49,541 nt of DNA, taken from NCBI GenBank assembly GCA_016787545.1, contig JAEUUS010000353.1:1-49541 (forward strand). Direction: 5' to 3'. The position numbers and the translations under genes were made by a program. How positions within the stretch are numbered: position 1 is the first letter of the stretch; every line of letters starts with the position of its first letter. This document shows positions 1 through 8,064 of this stretch, in pieces. Source of the DNA: Saprospiraceae bacterium (GTDB lineage Bacteria > Bacteroidota > Bacteroidia > Chitinophagales > Saprospiraceae). The notes beneath the pieces are model-generated. The model was not told the origin of the DNA and did not search any database. It saw nothing but the letters and a program-made list of their open reading frames with translations.

Positions 1-99
1 GACCACCACTCGGTAGCCTTTTTCTGCTGCCATCATTGCACAAGCCCTTCCAATTCCCTGAGAAGCGCCGGTAATCAATACTGTTTTATGTGTTTGCAT
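1..99 (-). CDS. Short-chain dehydrogenase/reductase, N-terminal fragment
   Basis: The reverse complement reads 33 in-frame codons from an ATG at 99 to the window edge. The peptide begins MQTHKTVLITGASQGIGRA. It carries the TGxxxGIG nucleotide-binding loop that opens the Rossmann fold of classical SDR oxidoreductases, so it should bind NAD(P)(H). The substrate cannot be judged because the YxxxK catalytic motif lies outside the window. It follows murF on the same strand after a 78-nt gap that is mostly a TTTGAAGGG-type array. Confidence 0.8.
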   Translation of the reverse strand, partial: MQTHKTVLITGASQGIGRACAMMAAEKGYRVVV

Positions 100-110
100 G
101 ACAAGTCAAT

Positions 111-148
111 TTCAAACCCTTCAAACCCCTCAAACCCTTCAAACCCCT
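111..148. repeat. TTCAAACCC tandem array
   Basis: About four 9-10-nt units of the type TTCAAACCC/CTCAAACCCC lie directly upstream of the dehydrogenase start. The same unit recurs at 6842-6891 and 36550-36582. No coding or terminator role is visible. Confidence 0.75.
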
Positions 149-177
149 TATCCCGGATTATCATTCCGTGATACTTG

Positions 178-1485
178 TTACCCCACCACCACTTCAAGCC
201 GGATGCCTCTTGATCCTTTGATCAAAATAGCCGTGTCCTGAATATCTTGCCCATCTAACCAGGTTTTTGCAGCTACATTATCCGGGAAATGGAGTGCTTT
301 GTATTTAGTGAAATCGGTTTTAGCAAATTCTTTTCCTACCAATACAATCTGATCCACTTTCAATTTTACGGCATGGCGCAACAAATCCTGATGCTCCTTG
401 TCGCTATCAGCGCCTAATTCAAGCATGTCGCCCAAAATTGCTATACGGCGTTTGGCGGGCATGCCCATTAAACTTTGTAAAGCCGGACGCATACTGGATG
501 GATTGGCATTGTAAGCATCCAACAATACGGTAGCGCCATGATGTTGCAACACCTGGGATCGGTTATTGCGCGGTGTATAGGCTTCCAGGGCTTCCTTGAT
601 TTTTCCGGCAGGTACTTTAAAATATACACCCAGTGCAATAGCCGTCATCACATTCTGAAAATTGTGCCGCCCGAAAAGCTGGGTGGTAATATCGATTCTG
701 GGACCATCGTCGGATAAAAAGGCCACTTTCACCCGGGGCATTTCTTCCATCATTTGAACTTCAATGGTTCCAGGTTCCGGTTGTAATTCGCTGATATGGT
801 AATAGCCGACACGCATCGGTACTTTTTTCGACATCCCATCCAGATACTTTTCCGAGAGGTTGACAAATGCGCAGCCGTGGTTTTTAGCCAAATAATCAAA
901 CAATTCGCCTTCCGCTTTTTTTACGCCTGCCAAACTGCCAAAACCTTCCAGATGTTCTTTGCCAATGTTGGTGAGCAAACCGTGCGTAGGTTGAGCAATT
1001 TGGCAAAGCTCCGTGATGTCGCCTGGCTGGTTGGTGCCCATTTCAATAATGGCTACCTCTGTTCCTTTTGGCATCGACAAAAGCGTGAGGGGCACACCAA
1101 TTTGGTTGTTGAAATTTCCTTTAGTAAAATGACAGGGATAATGAACGGATAACACGCTGGAAACCAGTTCCTTAGTTGTGGTTTTGCCGTTTGATCCGCC
1201 AATAGCGATCACAGGAATGTCAAACTGCCGCCTATGGTGATTAGCCAGATTTTGTAAGGCTTTAAGCGTATCTTCCACCAACAAACACCGTTCATTTAGC
1301 TGATATTTCGGGTTGTCGATCACCACATAGGCCGCGCCCGCCGCCAATGCCTGGGCCGCAAATTGATTGGCGTCGAAGTTGGCGCCCTTCAAAGCAAAAA
1401 ATATACATCCGGCCGGCAGGTTCCGGGTATCGGTGCTCACCACCGGATGATCCAAAAAAATAGAATATAATGCAGTTGTATTCAT
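178..1485 (-). CDS. murF: UDP-N-acetylmuramoyl-tripeptide--D-Ala-D-Ala ligase (MurF)
   Basis: This is a 435-residue cytoplasmic Mur ligase. It adds D-Ala-D-Ala to the UDP-MurNAc-tripeptide using ATP, the last soluble step of peptidoglycan precursor synthesis. Visible motifs are the P-loop GGSNGKTTT at residues 96-103, GVPLTLLSMP, the EMGTNQPGDI segment, NIGKEHLEGFGSL, a KKAEGE segment that should hold the carbamylated lysine, and the MurF signature DAYNANPSSM. Length is normal for MurF. The start is MNTTALYSIF, and the gene is downstream of a second murF fused to alr, separated by repeats. The intact motifs make this copy the likelier housekeeping enzyme. Confidence 0.93.
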   Translation of the reverse strand: MNTTALYSIFLDHPVVSTDTRNLPAGCIFFALKGANFDANQFAAQALAAGAAYVVIDNPKYQLNERCLLVEDTLKALQNLANHHRRQFDIPVIAIGGSNGKTTTKELVSSVLSVHYPCHFTKGNFNNQIGVPLTLLSMPKGTEVAIIEMGTNQPGDITELCQIAQPTHGLLTNIGKEHLEGFGSLAGVKKAEGELFDYLAKNHGCAFVNLSEKYLDGMSKKVPMRVGYYHISELQPEPGTIEVQMMEEMPRVKVAFLSDDGPRIDITTQLFGRHNFQNVMTAIALGVYFKVPAGKIKEALEAYTPRNNRSQVLQHHGATVLLDAYNANPSSMRPALQSLMGMPAKRRIAILGDMLELGADSDKEHQDLLRHAVKLKVDQIVLVGKEFAKTDFTKYKALHFPDNVAAKTWLDGQDIQDTAILIKGSRGIRLEVVVG

Positions 1486-1559
1486 GTCCTAATGCATTAA
1501 TGGCGGGGGCGTACCAGCCGTCCACCGTGATTGCGGGGTCGTACCCACCTACCGTGTGT

Positions 1560-1584
1560 TTGCGGGGTCGTAAGACCCTCGCAA
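1560..1584. repeat. GGGTC/GACCC hairpin repeat
   Basis: TTGCGGGGTC pairs with GACCCTCGCAA around a GTAA loop, with one bulge. A half copy (TTGCGGGGTCGTA) lies just upstream near 1535. It sits in the gap between murF and murF-alr and looks like a short interspersed palindrome. It has no following T-run and is a poor intrinsic terminator. Confidence 0.55.
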
Positions 1585-1591
1585 GGCAGAA

Positions 1592-1652
1592 ACCGTCCAC
1601 CGTAAGCCGTCCACCGTCCACCGTCCACCGTCCACCGTCTACCGTCCACCGT
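1592..1652. repeat. CCGTCCACC tandem array
   Basis: Seven or more near-identical 8-9-nt units (CCGTCCAC, with variants CCGTAAGC and CCGTCTAC) run up to the stop codon of murF-alr. The same unit reappears at 4232-4263 on the other side of that gene, so this gene is flanked by one repeat family. Confidence 0.85.
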
Positions 1653-4111
1653 CACTCCTGCCAGTACACCCTTTTTACCCGGTCAGCCACATTCGTAAAT
1701 ACTTCATAGGGTATGGTTTGAAGGCATTGTGCGAGTTCCTGAACCGGCGGATTTTGCCCAAAAATAGTGACCTCATCGCCAACCTGTGCTTCCGGAATAT
1801 GCGTGATGTCAATCATGGTCATATCCATACAAATATTGCCCACGGTTTGCGCCCTTTTTCCCCGCACGTACGGTGCAAAACGCCCGCCACCCGCTAAGCG
1901 CAAAAAACCATCGGCATAACCGATACTGATCGTAGCGGTACGCTTGGGACTGTTTAACAGGCCGCTATTTCGGTTATACCCAACCGTATCGCCCACCGGT
2001 ATGTTTTTTATCTGGCTGATCGTTGCTTTCAGGGTGTTAACCACGTGAAGTTGATGCTGCACGGCTGCTCCGCCAATTCCGTACAGACCAATGCCAAGTC
2101 GCACCATATCAAAATGGAATTCCGGCCAACGCTCTATGCCTCCGGTATTGCAAATATGGCGCAAAGGCTCGTAGCCCAGGGCTTGATTGATCTGTTTTAC
2201 CATGCCAGAGAACGCCTCTGCCTGACTGCGTGTAAAAGCATCGTGCACCGGTGCATCGCTGGCTGAAAGATGGGAGAAAATGGAGGCGACCCGGATGTTG
2301 GATACTTCTTTCAGTTTTTGGGTCAAGGCTGGAATATCTGCCGGTTCAAAACCAAGGCGGTGCATCCCGGTATCCAGCTTGAGGTGAATGGTCAGCGGTT
2401 TTCCTGGAGCTACAAAACCGGCTATTTCCTCCAGCAATTCCAGGCTGTACACTTCCGGCTCCAACCGATACCGGTGCATGACATCAAAACTGGTTGGTTC
2501 CGGATTCAGCACCAGAATGGGCAAATTTACCCCCGCTTCCCGCAAGGCAATACCTTCGTCGGCATAGGCAACACCCAAGTAGTCAACTTGATGAAACTCA
2601 AGGAGTTTGGCCACTTGTGCCGAACCAGCGCCATAACCTTCAGCCTTCACCATCACCATCATGCGCGTGCCTGGTTGCAACATTCGCTGATAGGTTTTAA
2701 GGTTGGCCAACAGGGCGGAAAGGTTTACCTCCAACACCGTTTTATGCGCTTTTTCTTCCAAACGACGGGCTATACGCTCAAAGGCAAAAGCACGAGCACC
2801 TTTCAGCAAAATGGTTTCATCCCGGAATTCCAGGCTGGTCATTTGGTCTAAAATGACCTCTGTACCGGGGTAAAACGTGCAGGTTATGGTTTCAGGCAAC
2901 CACTTTCGGATGCCTGAAATCTCGGCGCCTATGCCAATCAAACGTTGCACTTTATGGGTTTGGAGCAAGGTTGCCACTGATTTCCAAAGTCCTTCCGCAG
3001 ACAACCCACTTTGCAGAATATCTGATAAAATGAGCGTTAAAGGTCCTTTTCCGGCTTGTTGGCGGGCAAATTGAAGGGCTAATCGCAACGAATCCAGGTC
3101 ATTGCTATACGCATCGTTAATCAGGGTGCAATGATGAATGGCTGCCTTTACTTCAAGCCGCATTTCCACTGGCTCGAGGCGCAACATCCGGCGTTCTATT
3201 TCCTCTTGTGGAATATGCAACAACAGCATTACAGCCCAACAATGCAGGGCATTTTCTATCCCTGCATCATCTGAAAAGGGCAATTGAAGCGAAATGCTCT
3301 GATCCTGCTCCTTCAGCATGGCTTGTATCCGAACGCCGCCATTACGGAGCTTGTCTGTGGAAATTACCTGTAATTGCGCCTCTGCACCATTTTTTGACCA
3401 GGTAAACAGTCGTGCGGATGTGCGCTCAGGTACCCAACGCGCCTCGCATACCAGGGTGTCGGCATGCGCAAAGAGCTTCATTTTTTCGGCTAATTTTTCG
3501 GCATCAGAGGTAAAGCCTTCCTGATGCGCCGTACCCAAATTGGTAAAAATACCGATGGTAGGGCGAATGATTCGCTCCAGTTTTTCCATTTCCGCTTTTT
3601 GGGAAATTCCGGCTTCAAAAATAGCCAGTGTATTTCGCTCCTGCATTTGCCACACAGAAAGCGGCACGCCGATCTGGGAGTTGTAACTTTTAGGACTTCG
3701 TACCAGATCAAAATCAGGCGAAAGCAGTTGTGCCAGCCATTCCTTAACTACTGTTTTGCCGTTACTGCCGGTGATGCCTATAACCGGAATCTGAAATCGG
3801 GAACGATGATGAGCAGCAAGCGTTTGTATCGCCTCCAAAGGATGCGGTACCTGCAAAAAAAACGCTTCCGGCATCAGGTCCGGCTCTGGAAGTTGCTGCA
3901 CGACAAACTGCCGGACCCCCTGAGCATACAGATCCGGGATAAAACGGTGCCCGTCGCGATGTTTGCCGGGCAGGGCAAAAAAGAGTGCATTCGCGGGTGC
4001 TGCCAGCGACCTGGAATCATACAACAACTGTTCGGTAAGCGGATCACCTGCCGGTTTTTGCAACCAGCGTGCGCCCAGAATAGATTGGATGTCGGACAGA
4101 TGATATCGCAC
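1652..4111 (-). CDS. Bifunctional MurF-like ligase / alanine racemase fusion
   Basis: This 819-residue protein joins two cell-wall enzymes. Residues 1-450 are a MurF-type ligase with P-loop GITGSNGKT at 112-120, NLGTAHQEGF near 191-200 and DAYSNDLDSL at 333-342, where canonical MurF has DAYNANPxSM. Residues 455-819 are a fold-III alanine racemase with the PLP lysine in VKAEGYGAG (K489), GYNRNSG near the catalytic tyrosine segment, and GYADG. The fusion is a recognised Bacteroidota arrangement that would supply D-Ala and ligate D-Ala-D-Ala. The start codon is GTG at 4111, only 4 nt after a TACCTTTA -7-like element, which predicts a leaderless mRNA. The altered ligase motif leaves open whether the MurF half is fully active beside the separate murF. 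Confidence 0.92.
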   Translation of the reverse strand: MRYHLSDIQSILGARWLQKPAGDPLTEQLLYDSRSLAAPANALFFALPGKHRDGHRFIPDLYAQGVRQFVVQQLPEPDLMPEAFFLQVPHPLEAIQTLAAHHRSRFQIPVIGITGSNGKTVVKEWLAQLLSPDFDLVRSPKSYNSQIGVPLSVWQMQERNTLAIFEAGISQKAEMEKLERIIRPTIGIFTNLGTAHQEGFTSDAEKLAEKMKLFAHADTLVCEARWVPERTSARLFTWSKNGAEAQLQVISTDKLRNGGVRIQAMLKEQDQSISLQLPFSDDAGIENALHCWAVMLLLHIPQEEIERRMLRLEPVEMRLEVKAAIHHCTLINDAYSNDLDSLRLALQFARQQAGKGPLTLILSDILQSGLSAEGLWKSVATLLQTHKVQRLIGIGAEISGIRKWLPETITCTFYPGTEVILDQMTSLEFRDETILLKGARAFAFERIARRLEEKAHKTVLEVNLSALLANLKTYQRMLQPGTRMMVMVKAEGYGAGSAQVAKLLEFHQVDYLGVAYADEGIALREAGVNLPILVLNPEPTSFDVMHRYRLEPEVYSLELLEEIAGFVAPGKPLTIHLKLDTGMHRLGFEPADIPALTQKLKEVSNIRVASIFSHLSASDAPVHDAFTRSQAEAFSGMVKQINQALGYEPLRHICNTGGIERWPEFHFDMVRLGIGLYGIGGAAVQHQLHVVNTLKATISQIKNIPVGDTVGYNRNSGLLNSPKRTATISIGYADGFLRLAGGGRFAPYVRGKRAQTVGNICMDMTMIDITHIPEAQVGDEVTIFGQNPPVQELAQCLQTIPYEVFTNVADRVKRVYWQE

Positions 4112-4115
4112 GGGG

Positions 4116-4123
4116 TAAAGGTA
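4116..4123 (-). promoter_or_regulatory. -7 element of murF-alr (leaderless)
   Basis: TACCTTTA on the minus strand matches TAnnTTTG at 7 of 8 positions. Four bases (CCCC) separate it from the GTG start, so transcription would begin at or beside the start codon. Confidence 0.5.
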
Positions 4124-4166
4124 CAGTTTTGGAGAAAAGCATACCGCTTGAGGTTACGCAAACCTG

Positions 4167-4197
4167 TTAAATAGACTTCCTGCAAAAGTCTATTTAA
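4167..4197 (-). terminator. Second hairpin downstream of moxR
   Basis: Arms TTAAATAGACTT (4167-4178) and AAGTCTATTTAA (4186-4197) pair perfectly over 12 bp with a 7-nt loop. It lies between the moxR stop and murF-alr. It may act with the neighbouring GC-rich hairpin, or be an operator-like palindrome. Confidence 0.45.
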
Positions 4198-4205
4198 AAA
4201 GCAAT

Positions 4206-4232
4206 GGACCCGGGCGCAAAACACCCGGGTCC
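4206..4232 (-). terminator. GC-rich hairpin downstream of moxR
   Basis: Arms GGACCCGGG (4206-4214) and CCCGGGTCC (4224-4232) form a perfect 9-bp stem with a 9-nt loop. On the minus strand it is followed by ATTGCTTTTT. Position (34 nt after the moxR stop) and T-run fit an intrinsic terminator. Confidence 0.6.
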
Positions 4233-4263
4233 ACCGTCAACAGTCCACCGTAAGCCGTCAACC
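4232..4263. repeat. CCGTCCACC-family repeats
   Basis: Imperfect units CCGTCAACA, GTCCACCGT, AAGCCGTCAACCG continue the family seen at 1592-1652 and touch the moxR stop codon at 4266. Confidence 0.65.
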
Positions 4264-4265
4264 GT

Positions 4266-5228
4266 TTAAAGCATAGCTTCGATGATGTTTTCTTCAGTAA
4301 CGCCTTCTGCTTCAGCTTTGTAATTGCGCACAATGCGGTGGCGCAGTACAAGACTGGCAATCGCTTTTACATCTTCGATATCCGGTGAGTATTTACCGTG
4401 AATGGCGGCATGACACTTGGCGCCCAGTGCCAGGTACTGACTGGCGCGAGGTCCAGCCCCCCAACCAAGATAGTTATTGGCTTCCTTGGTGGCGCGGGCT
4501 GTGTTCGGACGGGTTTTGGCCACAAGTCCTACCGCATATTCCAGTACATTATCGCTCACCGGAATTTTGCGGATAAGTTGTTGGTATTCTTTGATTTGAT
4601 CCGCGTTGAGGATATGTTTCAGGGCAACGTTCCGGGATGAAGTGGTGTTTTTTACCACCTCAACTTCCTGCTCATAGGTTGGATAGGTGAGCGGAATGTT
4701 AAACATAAAGCGGTCCAGCTGAGCCTCCGGAAGTGGGTAAGTACCTTCCTGTTCAATGGGGTTTTGGGTGGCAAGCACAAAAAACGGAGAGGGCAAATCG
4801 TGCCGCTGGCCGCTCACGGTAACGGAACGTTCCTGCATGGCTTCCAGCAAAGCTGCCTGGGTTTTGGGCGGAGTACGGTTAATTTCGTCGGCCAAAACGA
4901 TATTGGCAAACACCGGACCGCGCATAAAACGGAAATGCCGGGATTCATCGAGTATTTCCGAGCCGGTAATATCCGACGGCATCAGGTCGGGGGTAAATTG
5001 TATGCGTTTAAAGTCCAGATCAAGCACTTCCGCGATGGTACTCACCAGAAGTGTTTTTGCCAATCCTGGTACGCCAACCAAAAGGGCGTGACCATTGGAA
5101 AACATGGAAATGATTACCGCGCGAATCACATCTTCCTGACCTACAATAACTTTACTGATTTCAGAAGAAAGGTCTTTGTACGACTGTGCAAGGGTATCAA
5201 CTGCTTCTACATCCGATTTATGTGCCAT
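4266..5228 (-). CDS. MoxR-family AAA+ ATPase
   Basis: This 320-residue cytoplasmic AAA+ protein has Walker A GVPGLAKT at 52-59, Walker B IVLADEIN at 110-117, the NRTPPKTQAALLEAMQE helix, and the sensor-1 stretch ATQNPIEQEGTYPLPEAQLDRF. These are diagnostic of MoxR chaperone-like ATPases. Family members usually work beside DUF58 and VWA-domain proteins in assembling or activating complexes at the membrane. No such partner is adjacent here, so the client is unknown. Length is typical. It is transcribed from its own promoter (5282-5289) through a repeat-containing leader. Confidence 0.93.
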   Translation of the reverse strand: MAHKSDVEAVDTLAQSYKDLSSEISKVIVGQEDVIRAVIISMFSNGHALLVGVPGLAKTLLVSTIAEVLDLDFKRIQFTPDLMPSDITGSEILDESRHFRFMRGPVFANIVLADEINRTPPKTQAALLEAMQERSVTVSGQRHDLPSPFFVLATQNPIEQEGTYPLPEAQLDRFMFNIPLTYPTYEQEVEVVKNTTSSRNVALKHILNADQIKEYQQLIRKIPVSDNVLEYAVGLVAKTRPNTARATKEANNYLGWGAGPRASQYLALGAKCHAAIHGKYSPDIEDVKAIASLVLRHRIVRNYKAEAEGVTEENIIEAML

Positions 5229-5230
5229 CT

Positions 5231-5280
5231 GAGTGGAATGTGGTTAATGTGGGTAATGAGTGGAATGTGGTTAATGTGGG
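5231..5280. repeat. 27-nt direct repeat in the moxR leader
   Basis: A unit starting GAGTGGAATGTGGTTAATG occurs twice in tandem (5231-5257 and 5258-5280). It lies between the moxR -7 element and its ATG, so it is probably transcribed as 5' UTR. Confidence 0.8.
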
Positions 5281-5281
5281 G

Positions 5282-5289
5282 CAAAAGTA
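5282..5289 (-). promoter_or_regulatory. -7 promoter element of moxR
   Basis: TACTTTTG on the minus strand is an exact TAnnTTTG match. The predicted start of transcription is near 5276, giving a leader of about 50 nt filled by the 27-nt repeats. No convincing -33 TTG is seen at the usual spacing. Confidence 0.6.
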
Positions 5290-5361
5290 GCCAAACAAGC
5301 AATGTGTAAAAAGGTTTGGCGACAAATGGACAGTTAAAGACAGTAATTAATCGGCGAAGGT

Positions 5362-5931
5362 TCAACCGGCGTACAATTTCAGGCAATTTGTGCACAGGCA
5401 AGTACTCCCAAATTGTCGCTTAAGGGTTTCCTGAGTGGCTGGATGAACGTTCGGAATTTCCTTACACCAACAGGTATCGTCGGCATAACACAGAAATGGC
5501 GCTTTGCATCGCGGGCAATTGGTTACAAAACTGCTTTCATCCTGCACCCAGGCTGCTGCCACTGTTCCGCTCACAGGCTTAATGTTTTGCGTAGCCGAAT
5601 GCGGACCCATTTTGGCATGTATAGGCGGATGGAGCTTTTTTACCTGCACCTTCACACTTTTCATTTGTGAAAACTGCCGTTTCATACGGTAAATAATATT
5701 CGTCACCACGGTTTCCAGCAACTTTTTAGGTTGCGCCATCTCAATCATGCAGATTTGATAAACCGTTTCGTAATTCACCGGGGTAAGCTCAATATCATCT
5801 GTTTTTGCTGCCAGGGCAATCCCCGTTTGGACTTCTACCTGTACAATATACTCTCCACCCAAAACCTGTTCCTCCGGGTGTACGCCGTGGAAAGCATGAA
5901 ATCGCATTCCTTCCAAAACAATGAGAGCCAT
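5362..5931 (-). CDS. folB: Dihydroneopterin aldolase with C-terminal Cys-rich (CWC-like) domain
   Basis: Residues 1-120 are a FolB-type dihydroneopterin aldolase of folate synthesis, opening MALIVLEGMRFHAFHGV with the EEQ glutamate near 20 and the VKKLHPPI lysine segment near 100. Residues 130-189 form a separate small domain with NCPRCKAPFLCYADDTCWC and CLCTNC, a spacing that looks metal-binding and resembles the Cysteine-rich CWC family. The start at 5931 was chosen because residues upstream of MALIV are encoded by an intergenic repeat. The normal FolB is about 120 residues, so the tail is an addition. Its function is not known to me. Confidence 0.87.
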   Translation of the reverse strand: MALIVLEGMRFHAFHGVHPEEQVLGGEYIVQVEVQTGIALAAKTDDIELTPVNYETVYQICMIEMAQPKKLLETVVTNIIYRMKRQFSQMKSVKVQVKKLHPPIHAKMGPHSATQNIKPVSGTVAAAWVQDESSFVTNCPRCKAPFLCYADDTCWCKEIPNVHPATQETLKRQFGSTCLCTNCLKLYAG

Positions 5932-6080
5932 TTTTAGTGTTTGAGTGTTTTGGTGTTTGAGTGTTTTAGTTGGCGTTCGGCTGGGCATTTTGTCGGTTAC
6001 TGTCGGGGTGACTGCAGTCACCCCGACAGTAAACTTCGCGCCTTAGTGCCTTTGCGTCTTTGTGTAAACGCCTTCTCGCC
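5932..6080 (-). repeat. Composite repeat upstream of folB (copy 1)
   Basis: Read on the minus strand, this gap holds an array of CACAAAGACGCAAAGG-type units, the 36-bp palindrome, then a block starting AGCCGAACGC and ACACTCAAACAC units that end at the folB ATG. The 30-nt block at 5953-5982 matches 36611-36640 upstream of mntH at 29 of 30 positions, in the same orientation to the downstream gene. Confidence 0.8.
5997..6032. repeat. Perfect 36-bp palindrome
   Basis: Arms of 18 bp (5997-6014 and 6015-6032) are exact reverse complements with no spacer, centred on CTGCAG. It lies between the ROK kinase stop (6084) and folB. It could form a cruciform or act as a terminator, but no T-run follows on the minus strand. 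Confidence 0.85.
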
Positions 6081-6083
6081 TTA

Positions 6084-6836
6084 TTATTTCCCGCTTTGTG
6101 CCTTGTCAGAAGCGTAGGAGGCAGCCCCGATAATCCCGGCGTTGTTGAGCAGTTTTGCTGGTACTACCCGCGCATTGGTTTTCAGCTGATGTTTGTATTG
6201 CTCAAAAAATTTGCTTTCGCCGCCACCCAAAATAAATAAATCAGGTGAAAATAGCAATTCCAGGTGGTTGAGGTATTCATTGAAACGATCAGCCCATTCA
6301 CTTCTGCTAATTTTGAGTTTGGAACGTGCACCTGAGGAACACCAGGCTTCTGCAGGTTTGCCATGTTTCCAGAGTACATGACCGAGTTCTGTATTGGGTA
6401 TTAACTGACCTTTGTAAAACAAGGCAGATCCCAAGCCAGTTCCGATGGTTATGAGCAATACCAGGCCGTTTTCGCCAACACCCAAACCATGATGCATTTC
6501 TGCAACGCCGGCAGCATCGGCATCATTTGTGGCAAATACCGGACACCCAGAGGCCTTTCCGAACACTTGTTGGATATCCGTATCAATCCAGCTTTTATCA
6601 ATATTGGAGGCCGATTTTGCTACTCCGTTTTTGACAATACTCGGGAATCCGCATCCAATGGGGCCTTTGTAATTGAAATATTCTACAATTTCAGCAAATG
6701 CCCCGGCCATAGCTTGAGGCGTGGAAGGCTGCGGCGTTGGTACGCGAAATCGCTCTCCTGATAGTTTTCCGTTTGCAACATCTACAACCGCGCCCTTTAT
6801 ACCTGATGCGCCAACGTCGATTCCCAAAATATGCAT
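6084..6836 (-). CDS. ROK-family kinase, polyphosphate glucokinase-like
   Basis: This 250-residue protein opens with the phosphate loop [18 protein letters not shown]. It continues [14 protein letters not shown], then [13 protein letters not shown] and [10 protein letters not shown], with the ELGH motif (residues about 150-153) typical of ROK sugar kinases. The opening and the PTPQPSTP stretch resemble polyphosphate glucokinases (PpgK), so glucose phosphorylation from polyphosphate or ATP is the best guess. The zinc-binding Cys cluster of many ROK repressors is absent, as is any DNA-binding domain. It lies 58 nt downstream of a repeat array that follows pdxA. Confidence 0.82.
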   Translation of the reverse strand: MHILGIDVGASGIKGAVVDVANGKLSGERFRVPTPQPSTPQAMAGAFAEIVEYFNYKGPIGCGFPSIVKNGVAKSASNIDKSWIDTDIQQVFGKASGCPVFATNDADAAGVAEMHHGLGVGENGLVLLITIGTGLGSALFYKGQLIPNTELGHVLWKHGKPAEAWCSSGARSKLKISRSEWADRFNEYLNHLELLFSPDLFILGGGESKFFEQYKHQLKTNARVVPAKLLNNAGIIGAASYASDKAQSGK

Positions 6837-6841
6837 AGATA

Positions 6842-6891
6842 GGTTTGAATGGTTTGAAGGGTTTGAGGGGTTTGAAGGGTTTGAGGGGGGG
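6842..6891. repeat. TTTGAAGGG tandem array plus G9 run
   Basis: Five TTTGAAGGG/TTTGAGGGG units followed by a run of nine G fill the gap between the pdxA stop and the ROK start. The homopolymer could be length-variable, but it is not in a coding region. Confidence 0.85.
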
Positions 6892-6893
6892 GG

Positions 6894-7991
6894 CTATTCT
6901 TCCGGAATTACGTTTTCTTCCTCCATCTCTTCTCCAGCTTCCGAGATGAGGGATTTTTGTTTGCGGCGTTCCAGGGAATTAGCACGCATATCCAGATATT
7001 CGCTGCGATTGCGCACAATTTCGGCAGACAAGTATATGGCTTTAATCATGGAGGTTTCGTCGGCTTCTCCTTTGCCTGCAATATCATAGGCAGTACCATG
7101 GTCTGGGGAGGTTCGTACTGCAGGTAATCCTGCTGTATAATTCACTCCCGCGCCAAACGAAAGTGCCTTAAACGGCACCAATCCCTGATCGTGATACATG
7201 GCCAATATGCCATCAAATTTATGGTATTGACCCGAGCCAAAGAATCCGTCGGCCGGATAGGGGCCAAACGCCAAAATGCCTTTAGCCTTTGCATCTTCAA
7301 TGGCAGGACGAACAATTTTATCATCCTCTTCACCGATGGCGCCTTCATCGCCTGCGTGTGGGTTTAGGCCCAGCACGGCAATAGTGGGACGTTCGATGTT
7401 GAAGTCAATTCGCAGTGTTTCGGCAAGGATCAGGATTTTGCGCAGCACTTTTTCACGGGTAACTGCCGCGGCCACTTCTTTAATGGGCAAATGGTTGGTT
7501 ACCAATCCAACACGCAAGGAATCAGATACCATCAACATCAGGGAATCTTTTACCTTAAAGGCATTGGTGATGTATTCGGTATGACCAACAAACGGAAAGC
7601 CTGCCAATTGCATGGCTTTTTTATTGATTGGGGCGGTAACCAGTGCATCAATTTCACCGGCATTCAGGTCTTTCACAGCGCGCTCCAGTGCCTGATGTGC
7701 GCATTGGCCGCCAACTTTATCCGGTTTGCCCAAGGTAATGTTCACATTATCGTTCCAACAATTGATCACGTTGATCCGCTCAGGCTGAGCTTCAGCGGCA
7801 GTGTCGATGGAATGGAATTGAATATTTTCTTCGGTAATGATGTTTTTGTGGTAGGCTATGACCTTTGAACTGCCATATACCACGGTCTTGAATTTTTTAC
7901 CGATGTTTTTTAGCCCAATTGATTTCAGGATTACTTCCAGCCCGATTCCGTTGATGTCGCCGCAGGATATTCCGATGGTAATGTTGCTCAT
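6894..7991 (-). CDS. pdxA: 4-hydroxythreonine-4-phosphate dehydrogenase (PdxA)
   Basis: A 365-residue cytoplasmic enzyme of the DXP-dependent pyridoxal phosphate pathway; it oxidises 4-phosphohydroxy-L-threonine with NAD. The start [19 protein letters not shown] at 7991 gives the normal family N-terminus. The upstream 21 codons look spurious. The three metal-binding histidines are seen in [14 protein letters not shown] and [11 protein letters not shown]. The C-terminus carries about 30 extra acidic and basic residues ([12 protein letters not shown]) that are probably unstructured. It follows the aminopeptidase gene after 73 nt. Confidence 0.93.
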   Translation of the reverse strand: MSNITIGISCGDINGIGLEVILKSIGLKNIGKKFKTVVYGSSKVIAYHKNIITEENIQFHSIDTAAEAQPERINVINCWNDNVNITLGKPDKVGGQCAHQALERAVKDLNAGEIDALVTAPINKKAMQLAGFPFVGHTEYITNAFKVKDSLMLMVSDSLRVGLVTNHLPIKEVAAAVTREKVLRKILILAETLRIDFNIERPTIAVLGLNPHAGDEGAIGEEDDKIVRPAIEDAKAKGILAFGPYPADGFFGSGQYHKFDGILAMYHDQGLVPFKALSFGAGVNYTAGLPAVRTSPDHGTAYDIAGKGEADETSMIKAIYLSAEIVRNRSEYLDMRANSLERRKQKSLISEAGEEMEEENVIPEE

Positions 7992-8064
7992 ATTGTATGA
8001 AACGGTGGTTGCTGAAACGATGAACAACAGCCAATAGGGCGTGTCATCGTGCATGTAATCAGCA

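Noticed and set aside
1592..1652. Short regular repeats that might look like a CRISPR array
   Set aside because: Units are 8-9 nt with no unique spacers and no cas genes nearby.
5932..6021. 30-residue N-terminal extension of FolB
   Set aside because: It is encoded by the ACTCAAACAC repeat, and the FolB family begins at MALIVLEG.
6882..6893. Phase-variable G-run affecting a gene
   Set aside because: The G9 run is between pdxA and the ROK gene and not in either frame; an effect on expression is possible but unsupported.
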